Assembly (NCBI GenBank): GCA_013824215.1
Contig: PNNM01000079.1
Coordinates: 1 to 5,520 of the forward strand
Source of the DNA: Coriobacteriaceae bacterium
GTDB lineage: Bacteria > Actinomycetota > Coriobacteriia > Anaerosomatales > D1FN1-002
DNA length: 5,520 nucleotides
Direction: 5' to 3'
Positions 1 through 5,469 of the stretch are shown here, one piece after another (position 1 is the stretch's first letter; each line of letters begins with the position of its first letter). A program made the position numbers and the translations under genes. The notes below the pieces were generated by a model. The model ran no database searches. It was not told the origin of the DNA and worked only from the letters and a program-made list of their open reading frames with translations.

Positions 1-1
1 C

Positions 2-496
2 GCGCCCGTCCCGGCACCGGTCCCGGTCGCGCCTCCTCAGCCGCAGTACCCGCCACCTCAGCCCTACGCGGCACCCCCCCAGTACCCCCAGCCCTACCCG
101 CAGCAGCCATACGGAGCCCCTCCGCCCGGACAGACCACCTGGACCTATCAGTCCGGCATGGGTGGCCTGTCAGTGGTACCCCCGGAGGCCCGCGGCTGGA
201 ACTGGGGAGCGTTCTTCCTGTCGTGGATCTGGGGCATCGGCAACAACACCTGGATCGCGCTGCTCGCCCTGATCCCTTACGTCAACTTCGTGATGGTCTT
301 CGTCCTCGGCGCCAAGGGCAGCGAGTGGGCCTGGCGCAACAAGCGTTGGGAGAGCGTCGAGCAGTTCAGGCGCACCCAACGCACGTGGGCGATCGTCGGC
401 CTCGTACTGTTCGCCATCGGCGTCATCCTCGGGATCATCGGGGCGGTGGCCGCGAGCATGAACCCGTCGACGACCACGACCGGGATGACGATCTGA
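2..496 (+). CDS. Pro/Gln/Tyr-rich small membrane protein, 5' end outside window (partial)
   Basis: This reading frame is open from the first bases and stops with TGA at 494-496, so the N-terminus lies upstream of the window. The visible product has 164 codons. Codons 1-50 are a low-complexity linker rich in Pro, Gln and Tyr (QYPPPQPY, QYPQPYPQQPYG). A conserved-looking block follows, with GWNWGAFFLSWIWGIGN at about codons 65-81, a membrane segment at about 85-103, a basic/aromatic connector (EWAWRNKRW), a second membrane segment at about 129-151 and a Thr-rich tail. From memory, the GWNWGAF...AW.N.RW block resembles small uncharacterised bacterial membrane proteins that often carry an N-terminal zinc ribbon. 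By analogy with the two genes downstream, a zinc ribbon may precede the linker, but that part is not visible. An in-frame ATG at 158 would drop the linker; it has no convincing ribosome site and is probably not the start. Function is unknown. It probably shares a transcript with the next gene, 32 nt away. Confidence 0.8.
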   Translation, partial: APVPAPVPVAPPQPQYPPPQPYAAPPQYPQPYPQQPYGAPPPGQTTWTYQSGMGGLSVVPPEARGWNWGAFFLSWIWGIGNNTWIALLALIPYVNFVMVFVLGAKGSEWAWRNKRWESVEQFRRTQRTWAIVGLVLFAIGVILGIIGAVAASMNPSTTTTGMTI

Positions 497-515
497 CCGC
501 TGCGCCAGCTTGCCC

Positions 516-523
516 GAAGGGAG
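516..523 (+). promoter_or_regulatory. Ribosome binding site for the 529 GTG start
   Basis: GAAGGGAG lies 5 nt upstream of the GTG at 529 and is the best Shine-Dalgarno match near any start of this operon. It supports GTG 529 over the in-frame ATG at 550. Confidence 0.7.
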
Positions 524-528
524 CCATC

Positions 529-1323
529 GTGGACGAAGAAGTCGGAACGATGCCGTGTCCCGCTTGTGGGGCCGAGATCAAGTCGGCCGCGCGGGTCTGC
601 AGATTCTGCGGAACCAGCGTCGCCGGCGGCACATCGCCGGCCCCGGCCCCGGAGGCACAGGCGCAGGCGGTCATGCCGCCGCCTCCCCCGCCGCCGCCGC
701 CGCCCGCGACCGCCGTGGCTGTGGCGAGCGGACCTCCCCCGGCCGACTTCGTCATGAGGCGCGGCTACGGGATCGGAGCCGGGCTGAACCCCACCTTCCA
801 CGTCGAGAGCGGATCGGTCACGTTCTCGGTCGGCCTCCTGACACCCGAGGGGCAACGCAAGCGATGGCTCTGGCTGTCACCGATGCTGGCCATGGTGGTC
901 GTGATGATCGCCCTCGGAGCCTTACTTCTCGCGCAGGGCGACGAGCCCCCTGACGCCATGATCGCCGTGTTCCTCGGCGCCTTCGTCCTGTTCCTGGTCG
1001 GGGCCGTGGTCGGCGCGATCGGGGCGGCGGCGAACGTGAAGCGGAACAGCTGCACGCACACGACCACCTTCCCCGTCTCCGCGGTCGCCAACGCGAACGT
1101 CGCCTTCGACTGGGACACCGGATGCGCGATGATCATCCTGTTCAGCCTGATCGGGGTGATCATCATGCTGTCGCTGGGCAAGCGGGTCGTGAAGATGACC
1201 GCACCCCTCCAGCCAGAGAAGGGCATGAAGCCGTACCGCTTCATAGCCCGCAGCTCGGCCGATGCGCGGGCACTGGTGGAGGTCATCGCGTTGTGGCGCT
1301 CCATGGCGCCGCCGAACATCTGA
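529..1323 (+). CDS. Zinc-ribbon, proline-linker membrane protein of unknown function
   Basis: The product has 264 residues. The GTG start was chosen for the GAAGGGAG ribosome site 5 nt upstream; ATG 550 is the alternative and would still keep the zinc ribbon. Residues 10-27 form a compact ribbon, CPAC...CRFC (C10, C13, C24, C27), like the UPF0547/zinc-ribbon class found at the ends of many bacterial membrane proteins. An Ala/Pro linker follows, with ten consecutive prolines at 50-59. A short soluble block with strand-like character (about 75-108) leads to membrane segments at about 114-135, 144-168 and 199-217. The final block (about 235-255, YRFIARSSADARALVEVI) looks like a strand plus helix and could be the end of a small PH-like fold, which is speculation. 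The gene lies 32 nt after the previous one and 7 nt before the next, so co-transcription is likely. No enzyme motif is visible. The ribbon is probably cytoplasmic and may mediate protein contacts. I do not recognise a named family. Confidence 0.88.
   Translation: MDEEVGTMPCPACGAEIKSAARVCRFCGTSVAGGTSPAPAPEAQAQAVMPPPPPPPPPPATAVAVASGPPPADFVMRRGYGIGAGLNPTFHVESGSVTFSVGLLTPEGQRKRWLWLSPMLAMVVVMIALGALLLAQGDEPPDAMIAVFLGAFVLFLVGAVVGAIGAAANVKRNSCTHTTTFPVSAVANANVAFDWDTGCAMIILFSLIGVIIMLSLGKRVVKMTAPLQPEKGMKPYRFIARSSADARALVEVIALWRSMAPPNI
676..705 (+). repeat. CCG-rich polyproline tract inside the zinc-ribbon gene
   Basis: Ten proline codons in a row (mostly CCG, with CCT and CCC) link the zinc ribbon to the membrane part. 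Known biology says such runs stall ribosomes and depend on elongation factor P. A triplet-repeat tract can also change length in steps of one codon without breaking the frame. Confidence 0.75.
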
Positions 1324-1330
1324 GCCCGTC

Positions 1331-3868
1331 GTGCACCGCCGCCTGACCGTCCGCCTCGCGATCGGCCTCATCGCCGGCCTGATCGCGTTCGCCGCCGTCC
1401 CGACGGTCGCACTCGCGCACTGGACCGACATCCCCTTCCCGAAGGAGGCCTACTCGGGCTGGGTGATGGAAGACGGCAACTACACCATCTCCTACGGCGT
1501 GCGCCAGGTGATACCGGACTCGAAGGGCAACCTCTGGGCGATCACGGCCGACTACGACGGCGAGACCGACGCCGTCTACCTGCTGCGCGCAGGGGCGTCG
1601 TCGTGGGAGCGGGCCGACGCCGGGATCCCGATGAGCGAGCAATCGACCAAGGCGTACTGGGACATCATCGCCATCGGGGATCAGGTCTACGTCTCGTGCT
1701 CCGCCGGTGAGTTCCGGCGCCGCGCGACGGACGCCAAGTGGCGTCTGGCCGGGGGGTCGGACTATCTGAGCGCCAACGAGTTCACGGCCTTCGACGGCGA
1801 GCTCTGGCTCGTCGGCACGGGCCCGGTGCTGCACTACGAGCCCGCCACCAACAGGTGGGCGGAGGTCATGGACGGCCTGCCCAAGCTGGCCAACGGCCAG
1901 GAGTGGGGCAACTTCAAGGGCGCGGCCACGGGCAAGCACATCTACGTCGGCCTCTACAACGGTCCGGAGGGCGCTCCCGACTACGGCACCTTCGACGTCT
2001 ACCGCCGTGCCCGCGGCGAAACGCGTTGGGAGCCCACGGGCCTGCGCCTGAAGCCCCCGCCGGACTGGGGCGAGGTGGACAGCGCGTCCGGAGGCGTCCA
2101 CGAGTTGACAGCGATCGACGGCTACGTCTTCGCCCTTGTCGTCGAGGGTGAGGATTTCAAGGACTTCGTCTACGACGAAGCGCGCGGAACCTGGTCGGAG
2201 ATGCCTCAGGCCCCGGACTCGTACGGATCCAGCCTCCTCTACCTGGCCAACGAGGCCAGCTGGTACGGCGTCTCCGGCGACAGCCTCGTCCTGCCGCTCG
2301 AGTACGACGCCGTCGCCAAGACCGCTCGCGAAGGCGCCTACGACCCGGCGAAGCGATCCTGGACGGTGTCCGTGGTCGACGCCTACCGGTGGCCCCCGCT
2401 CGGCGGGGTGGGCGTCAGACGTGTCGACGGCGACTACGTCCTGCCCCCGCCCGACCCTGGAGCGCAGCCCGTGGACTTCGTCTCCTCGGTACCGCTACCC
2501 ACCGAGGTCTCGCGCGACCCGAAGGTCATCGGGACCAACGCCGTGCTGGCGCTCTTCTTCGCCGCGGCGTTCGGCTTCACCTCGGCGATGTTCAACAACA
2601 CGCTGAAAGACAACTACGCGTCCATCCGCACTATGACCGAGCCGGTCGCGAAGGCGCTGCGCGGGGTGCGCGGGGCGCTCGCCGCCAAGACCGCGCCTCT
2701 GACCGAGCGGATCCCGAAGCGCGACAGCGCGGGCGGGCGGTGGCGCAAGCTCGCCGAGCCGCTCGCGATCGTCGCCGGCACCGCGATCATCTACTGCTTC
2801 CTGGACCCGACCTTCGGCCTGTCCCTGAGCGGCCTCGGGCTCTTCCTCTCGATGGGTGTGGCGGTCTCGGCCGTGACGTTCTCGTACGAGGGCCTGCAGT
2901 CCCGCGTCGCCACCAAGCGCTACGAGACCCCGGCGGCGCTCAAGATCCACCCCGCGGCGCTCGGCGTCGCACTCGTCTGCGTGCTCATCTCCCGCGCCAT
3001 GTCGTTCCACCCGGGCTACGTCTACGGGATGGTCGGCGGGCTGGCTTTCGTCGGCTCGACCGAGCCGGAACGCGACCGAATGGGACGCTTGGTCCTCATG
3101 GCGTCGCTCGCCTTGCTCGCGGTGAGCGTAGGTGCGTGGCTCCTCATGGTCCCCGCGTCCGCGTGGAACGGCGGCTTCGCGGCCGAACTGGCGCAGGGCA
3201 CACTGGCGGGCGTGTTCGTCATGGGGCTCGAGGGGCTGCTGTTCGGCCTGATGCCCATGCGTTTCATGGACGGCGAGAAGGTCTGGGACTGGAACCGATG
3301 GGCGTGGCTCGGACTGTTCGGCGCGGTCGCCTTCTCCTTCTGGCACGTGCTGCTCAACCGGGACAGCAAGTACCTCGAGTCGCTGTCGAACAAGAACGTC
3401 CAGCTCATGCTCGGCGCGCTGATGCTGTACTCGGCGATGACGGTCGCGACCTGGCTGTGGTTCAGGCGCCGGGCCCGAGCCGCGGAAGCGCCGGTACCCG
3501 TGCCGGCCCCGCCGCCACCCGTGCCGACACCGCTCCCAGCGCCCATCGCCGCGCTGCAGCCTCCCGCGCCGCCTCCACCTCCGCCACCGCCGGCCGCGGT
3601 CGCGCCCTCACGCCCCGCGACCCCTGCACCGCCGGTCACGGTCGCGGCCACGGCAGAGACGAAGACCTGCCCGATGTGCGCCGAGGACATCAAGGCCGCG
3701 GCGCGGCTTTGCCGGTACTGCCGCAGCACGTTCGAGGTGAAGCGCCGCGGCTACTGCGCGGCGTGCAGGGCAGTCGTCGGAGCGGGAAGCGAGGACGGGT
3801 GCGCAGCGTGCGGCGCGGCTCTGGCCGACGTCCATCTCGTCACCACCGTGACGGGACGTCGCAGCTAG
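1331..3868 (+). CDS. Secreted-domain beta-propeller membrane protein with FGLLP-like motif and two C-terminal zinc ribbons
   Basis: The product has 845 residues. GTG 1331 is chosen because it opens a clean signal peptide (basic start RR, hydrophobic core at about 9-26, likely cut after ALA at 27-29). The only other in-frame start, ATG 1262, adds 23 charged residues and lies inside the upstream gene. Its own ribosome site is weak, so translational coupling across the 7-nt gap is likely. Residues 30-390 contain six repeats, each ending in a Trp (W92, W137, W176, W233, W288, W344), such as YEPATNRW and VYDEARGTW. They fit a six-bladed kelch-like propeller outside the cell. Membrane segments follow at about 404-421, 478-491, 499-518, 541-554, 562-575, 587-607, 622-641, 657-675 and 691-711. 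PGYVYG (561-566) and FGLMPMRF (638-645) match what I recall of actinobacterial FGLLP-motif membrane proteins. A Pro linker (eight prolines at 747-754) leads to ribbons C780/C783/C794/C797 and C809/C812/C824/C827. It may be a sensor or scaffold; its ligand and partners are unknown. Confidence 0.88.
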   Translation: MHRRLTVRLAIGLIAGLIAFAAVPTVALAHWTDIPFPKEAYSGWVMEDGNYTISYGVRQVIPDSKGNLWAITADYDGETDAVYLLRAGASSWERADAGIPMSEQSTKAYWDIIAIGDQVYVSCSAGEFRRRATDAKWRLAGGSDYLSANEFTAFDGELWLVGTGPVLHYEPATNRWAEVMDGLPKLANGQEWGNFKGAATGKHIYVGLYNGPEGAPDYGTFDVYRRARGETRWEPTGLRLKPPPDWGEVDSASGGVHELTAIDGYVFALVVEGEDFKDFVYDEARGTWSEMPQAPDSYGSSLLYLANEASWYGVSGDSLVLPLEYDAVAKTAREGAYDPAKRSWTVSVVDAYRWPPLGGVGVRRVDGDYVLPPPDPGAQPVDFVSSVPLPTEVSRDPKVIGTNAVLALFFAAAFGFTSAMFNNTLKDNYASIRTMTEPVAKALRGVRGALAAKTAPLTERIPKRDSAGGRWRKLAEPLAIVAGTAIIYCFLDPTFGLSLSGLGLFLSMGVAVSAVTFSYEGLQSRVATKRYETPAALKIHPAALGVALVCVLISRAMSFHPGYVYGMVGGLAFVGSTEPERDRMGRLVLMASLALLAVSVGAWLLMVPASAWNGGFAAELAQGTLAGVFVMGLEGLLFGLMPMRFMDGEKVWDWNRWAWLGLFGAVAFSFWHVLLNRDSKYLESLSNKNVQLMLGALMLYSAMTVATWLWFRRRARAAEAPVPVPAPPPPVPTPLPAPIAALQPPAPPPPPPPPAAVAPSRPATPAPPVTVAATAETKTCPMCAEDIKAAARLCRYCRSTFEVKRRGYCAACRAVVGAGSEDGCAACGAALADVHLVTTVTGRRS
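3569..3592 (+). repeat. Second polyproline tract, between membrane part and zinc ribbons
   Basis: Eight consecutive proline codons (residues 747-754 of the propeller protein) sit in a wider Ala/Pro linker at about residues 717-772. The tract uses mixed CCG/CCT/CCA codons, so it is less repetitive at DNA level than the one at 676-705. It repeats the same ribbon-linker-membrane design with the ribbon at the opposite end of the protein. Confidence 0.7.
3791..3841 (+). repeat. Direct repeat, left copy (3' end of the propeller/zinc-ribbon gene)
   Basis: This stretch encodes the last CxxC of the second zinc ribbon and the following ALADVHLV segment. It matches 5470-5520 at 47 of 51 bases, including an identical run of 21 bases at 3821-3841. 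The match still holds at the last base of the window, so the true repeat may be longer. The two copies bracket the AbiE genes in the same orientation. Confidence 0.9.
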
Positions 3869-3928
3869 ACGGAGATCGTCGACAGCTGCCCGACGCCGGC
3901 CAGCTCGCTCACTCTGTGTGCTCCCGTC
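3869..3928. other. Convergent intergenic gap
   Basis: These 60 nt separate the stop of the zinc-ribbon operon from the stop of the toxin gene on the other strand. I see no U-tract terminator. Only a weak AGCTG/CAGCT pairing is present, plus a GCTCACT (3907-3913) that can pair with AGTGAGC at 3938-3944. With the operons tail to tail, transcripts from both sides probably overlap. Confidence 0.5.
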
Positions 3929-3943
3929 TCACTCCCCAGTGAG
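3928..3943. terminator. Small hairpin across the toxin stop codon (possible weak terminator)
   Basis: CTCACT-CCCC-AGTGAG forms a perfect 6-bp stem with a 4-nt loop and includes the AbiEii stop codon. It lacks a T-run on either strand, so it is not a standard intrinsic terminator. It could slow polymerase or protect an RNA end. Confidence is low because short stems arise easily by chance. Confidence 0.25.
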
Positions 3944-4756
3944 CGCCAGACGGACGGCCTCGGCCGACAAGAGCTCCACGTCTCGCCCGCGCTGCACGAA
4001 GCGCTCGACGTCGCCGCGGACCTCGCGCCAGTTGGCGTCGTCAGAAAGCCTCTGCCATGTCAGGGTCCGCCAGTTGGCCTCGGTGACGTCCGGCCCCGAC
4101 CAGCCGCTCTGGCGTACCGATGCATCCAGGTAGTCGAGATTCGGCGACGGCCAGGCAGCGTTCGTCGCGTACCAGACCAGGTCGTACACGTCGCGCCCCT
4201 TGACCCATTCCCGGGTCAGTACGGCTGCGATCTTGCCCGCGAGCAGAGTCGCCTCGTCGTGATGCAGCACTCGCACGGGAGGACCGTAGCCCCTGGGCAC
4301 GCGACTGGTCGCCAGAACGGCGCCCGCCGGCGGATCCGTGTCCACCTCGAGTTTGATGAGCAAGGTCTCGTCGGGAAGCGGAGACACCCCCATCTCGTGC
4401 AGGATGCCGCGGAACTTCACGAGACACTTGGCGACCACCGTCGCGGTCTTGATCGCCACCTCGACGTCGTAGGCCTCCTGGCGCAGGTCGTGCGCGATCG
4501 CGGCGCCGAGCGCAGCAAGGTCGAACGCGCCGTCCGCGGGCTCGTACGCGAAGTCCAGATCCTCGGAGAAGCGCGGCGTCTGGTACAGGAGGCGCAAAGC
4601 CGTGCCCCCGTGGAACGCCAAGAAGGAAGTGGCCCCCGCGTGCTGCATCGCTTCCAGAAGGCGCACCTGCAAGAACTCGCGCACGACGTGCCGGGGCGCC
4701 ACCCCTGCGGACCGGACCAACACAGCTCGCAGCGAATCCTTCACAGCGTCACCCAT
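3929..4756 (-). CDS. abiEii: AbiEii/AbiGii-type nucleotidyltransferase toxin (type IV toxin-antitoxin)
   Basis: The product has 275 residues and belongs to the AbiEii/AbiGii toxin family of DNA-polymerase-beta-like nucleotidyltransferases. The family motifs appear in order: GGTALRLLY at 50-58, the metal-binding pair in SEDLDF at 64-69 (D66, D68), KLEVD at 135-139, and K175 followed by GRDVYDL at 187-193. All expected catalytic residues are present and no frameshift is seen, so the toxin looks intact. Known members cause reversible growth arrest and abort phage infection; studied relatives transfer nucleotides to tRNA acceptor ends, though the substrate here cannot be read from sequence. ATG 4756 overlaps the antitoxin gene by 16 nt but has poor spacing to its AGGG. 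A GTG at 4744 overlaps the antitoxin stop as GTGA, lies 4 nt after GGGTGA and would give 271 residues; it is a serious alternative. Either way the toxin is translationally coupled to its antitoxin. Confidence 0.95.
   Translation of the reverse strand: MGDAVKDSLRAVLVRSAGVAPRHVVREFLQVRLLEAMQHAGATSFLAFHGGTALRLLYQTPRFSEDLDFAYEPADGAFDLAALGAAIAHDLRQEAYDVEVAIKTATVVAKCLVKFRGILHEMGVSPLPDETLLIKLEVDTDPPAGAVLATSRVPRGYGPPVRVLHHDEATLLAGKIAAVLTREWVKGRDVYDLVWYATNAAWPSPNLDYLDASVRQSGWSGPDVTEANWRTLTWQRLSDDANWREVRGDVERFVQRGRDVELLSAEAVRLALTGE
3938..3948 (+). repeat. 11-bp inverted repeat, left copy
   Basis: AGTGAGCGCCA is the exact reverse complement of 5410-5420. It lies inside the last codons of the toxin gene (the LALT of its C-terminus). 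The pair brackets the AbiE genes almost exactly. It may be a remnant of terminal repeats or chance. Confidence 0.4.
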
Positions 4757-5382
4757 CCCTGTGCGTCGTCGCGGGCCATATCCTGGATCGCACCGACCGC
4801 CCTGCCCAACTTGGCGACACCGAACCGCCGGGCCATCTCGTCTAGCAGCGCACCGTCGAGATGGTCCAGGTTCTGGAGACGCAACTGGCGCAGATAGGCC
4901 GGCTCGTCCGACCCCCGCCGCGCGTAGAGCAGATCCAGCAGTGCTCGCTCGGGTGTCGCCACATAGGCGCGGCGACCCGGCGCGATCTCGCGCTCATCGA
5001 ATCCCCAGAAGCGAGACGGTCCGATGTGATGGTAGATGTACGTTCCGAGCGGTGTGTCATGCGTGCCGGTGCGTCCGGTCGTCACGGCGGTCACCCCGAA
5101 TGGGACGTCGGGGATCAGCTCGTGGAAATGCAGCGCCGACTCCATGCTCACGAACGAGGGCCGGACCAGACGATTGGACACCTCGAAGAGGTCGGGCGAC
5201 CGCGTGCGATGCGGCGCGGGCACCACGTAGAGCCCTCGCCGTAGCTTGATCAATCTCCCCGAACGCACCCAGCGCGACAACTGACGCTGGATCGCCCGAG
5301 CATCCCGCGCGCCCGCGAGCAGCAGCCCGGTCTCGAACAGAGCGTCGTCACCGATGATCTCGAGTACTGCCTGGTAGTTCAT
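4741..5382 (-). CDS. abiEi: AbiEi-type antitoxin and transcriptional repressor (type IV toxin-antitoxin)
   Basis: The product has 213 residues. The N-terminal winged helix-turn-helix is at about 15-55 (RQLSRWVRSGRLIKLRRGLY), with the basic wing KLRRGLYVVP. The AbiEi C-terminal domain follows, with the typical ESALHFHELIP at 82-92 and TPERALLDLLY at 144-154. Known AbiEi proteins neutralise the AbiEii toxin without forming a stable complex and repress their own promoter by binding inverted repeats. The gene comes first in the operon and overlaps the toxin gene. ATG 5382 is preferred because the domain begins there. A GGAG is only 2 nt upstream, and the predicted transcript starts just a few bases before, so translation may be near-leaderless. 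An upstream in-frame ATG at 5409 would add nine residues (MRHICYIGA) but falls inside the promoter spacer. The length is normal for the family and the gene looks intact. Confidence 0.94.
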   Translation of the reverse strand: MNYQAVLEIIGDDALFETGLLLAGARDARAIQRQLSRWVRSGRLIKLRRGLYVVPAPHRTRSPDLFEVSNRLVRPSFVSMESALHFHELIPDVPFGVTAVTTGRTGTHDTPLGTYIYHHIGPSRFWGFDEREIAPGRRAYVATPERALLDLLYARRGSDEPAYLRQLRLQNLDHLDGALLDEMARRFGVAKLGRAVGAIQDMARDDAQGWVTL

Positions 5383-5383
5383 G

Positions 5384-5415
5384 GCTCCAATGTAGCATAT
5401 ATGCCTCATTGGCGC
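5384..5415. promoter_or_regulatory. Imperfect palindrome over the abiE promoter, candidate AbiEi operator
   Basis: The 32-bp inverted repeat is centred between 5399 and 5400 and pairs 13 of 16 positions. Its core GCATATATGC (5395-5404) is perfect and the outer arms CCAATG/CATTGG also match. It covers the -10 box, most of the spacer and the transcription start. A bound repressor would block initiation, as expected for AbiEi autoregulation. Its AT-rich core stands out from the very GC-rich surroundings. Confidence 0.6.
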
Positions 5416-5423
5416 TCACTCAA
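5394..5423 (-). promoter_or_regulatory. Predicted promoter of the abiE operon
   Basis: On the minus strand, TTGAGT (5423-5418) and TATGCT (5399-5394) are separated by 18 nt, a good sigma-70-type match. The predicted transcription start falls about 6-8 nt after the -10 box, only 4-6 nt before the antitoxin ATG. This explains the lack of a normally spaced ribosome site. Confidence 0.6.
5410..5420 (+). repeat. 11-bp inverted repeat, right copy
   Basis: TGGCGCTCACT is the inverted partner of 3938-3948. It overlaps the right arm of the promoter palindrome and the edge of the -35 box. Read rightward in the frame of the fragment at 5424-5469 it gives LALT, the same residues as at the toxin C-terminus. 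Confidence 0.4.
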
Positions 5424-5469
5424 GAGCACGGCTACCCCGCCGACATCGCCGCGCTGCGCGCCATCTACC
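5424..5469 (+). pseudogene. Possible coding fragment cut at a recombination junction
   Basis: Read from 5424, the codons give EHGYPADIAALRAIY with G or C at every third position, the mark of real coding sequence in this genome. The frame stays open further right, but after about 5468 its third-position GC bias collapses. From 5470 the coding character moves to another frame, where the copied zinc-ribbon end begins. I do not recognise the fragment's family. It may be the tail of a truncated gene. A stretch this short could also look coding by chance. Confidence 0.35.

Noticed and set aside
2495..3346. Antisense open frame of about 283 codons inside the propeller gene
   Set aside because: It is rich in Arg, Glu, His and Gln with no recognisable fold, and it lies opposite the well-supported membrane domain. 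High GC makes stop codons rare in this frame.
3749..3754. GGCTAC shared with 5430-5435, hinting that the direct repeat extends further upstream
   Set aside because: The distance to the repeat start differs (42 versus 40 nt) and the sequence between does not align, so six bases are most likely chance.
3885..3906. Possible terminator stem AGCTG/CAGCT between the convergent operons
   Set aside because: Only five base pairs with a long loop and no T-run on either strand.
2389..3942. Long open frame of about 517 codons overlapping the propeller gene on the same strand
   Set aside because: Its product is Arg/Gly/Ala-rich low-complexity sequence with no domain. It is the expected shadow of a GC-rich gene, while the 1331-3868 frame has a signal peptide, repeats, membrane segments and zinc ribbons.
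4259..5249. Plus-strand open frames opposite abiEi and abiEii
   Set aside because: The minus-strand products carry clear AbiEi and AbiEii motifs through the whole region. The plus-strand products are Arg/His-rich and featureless.
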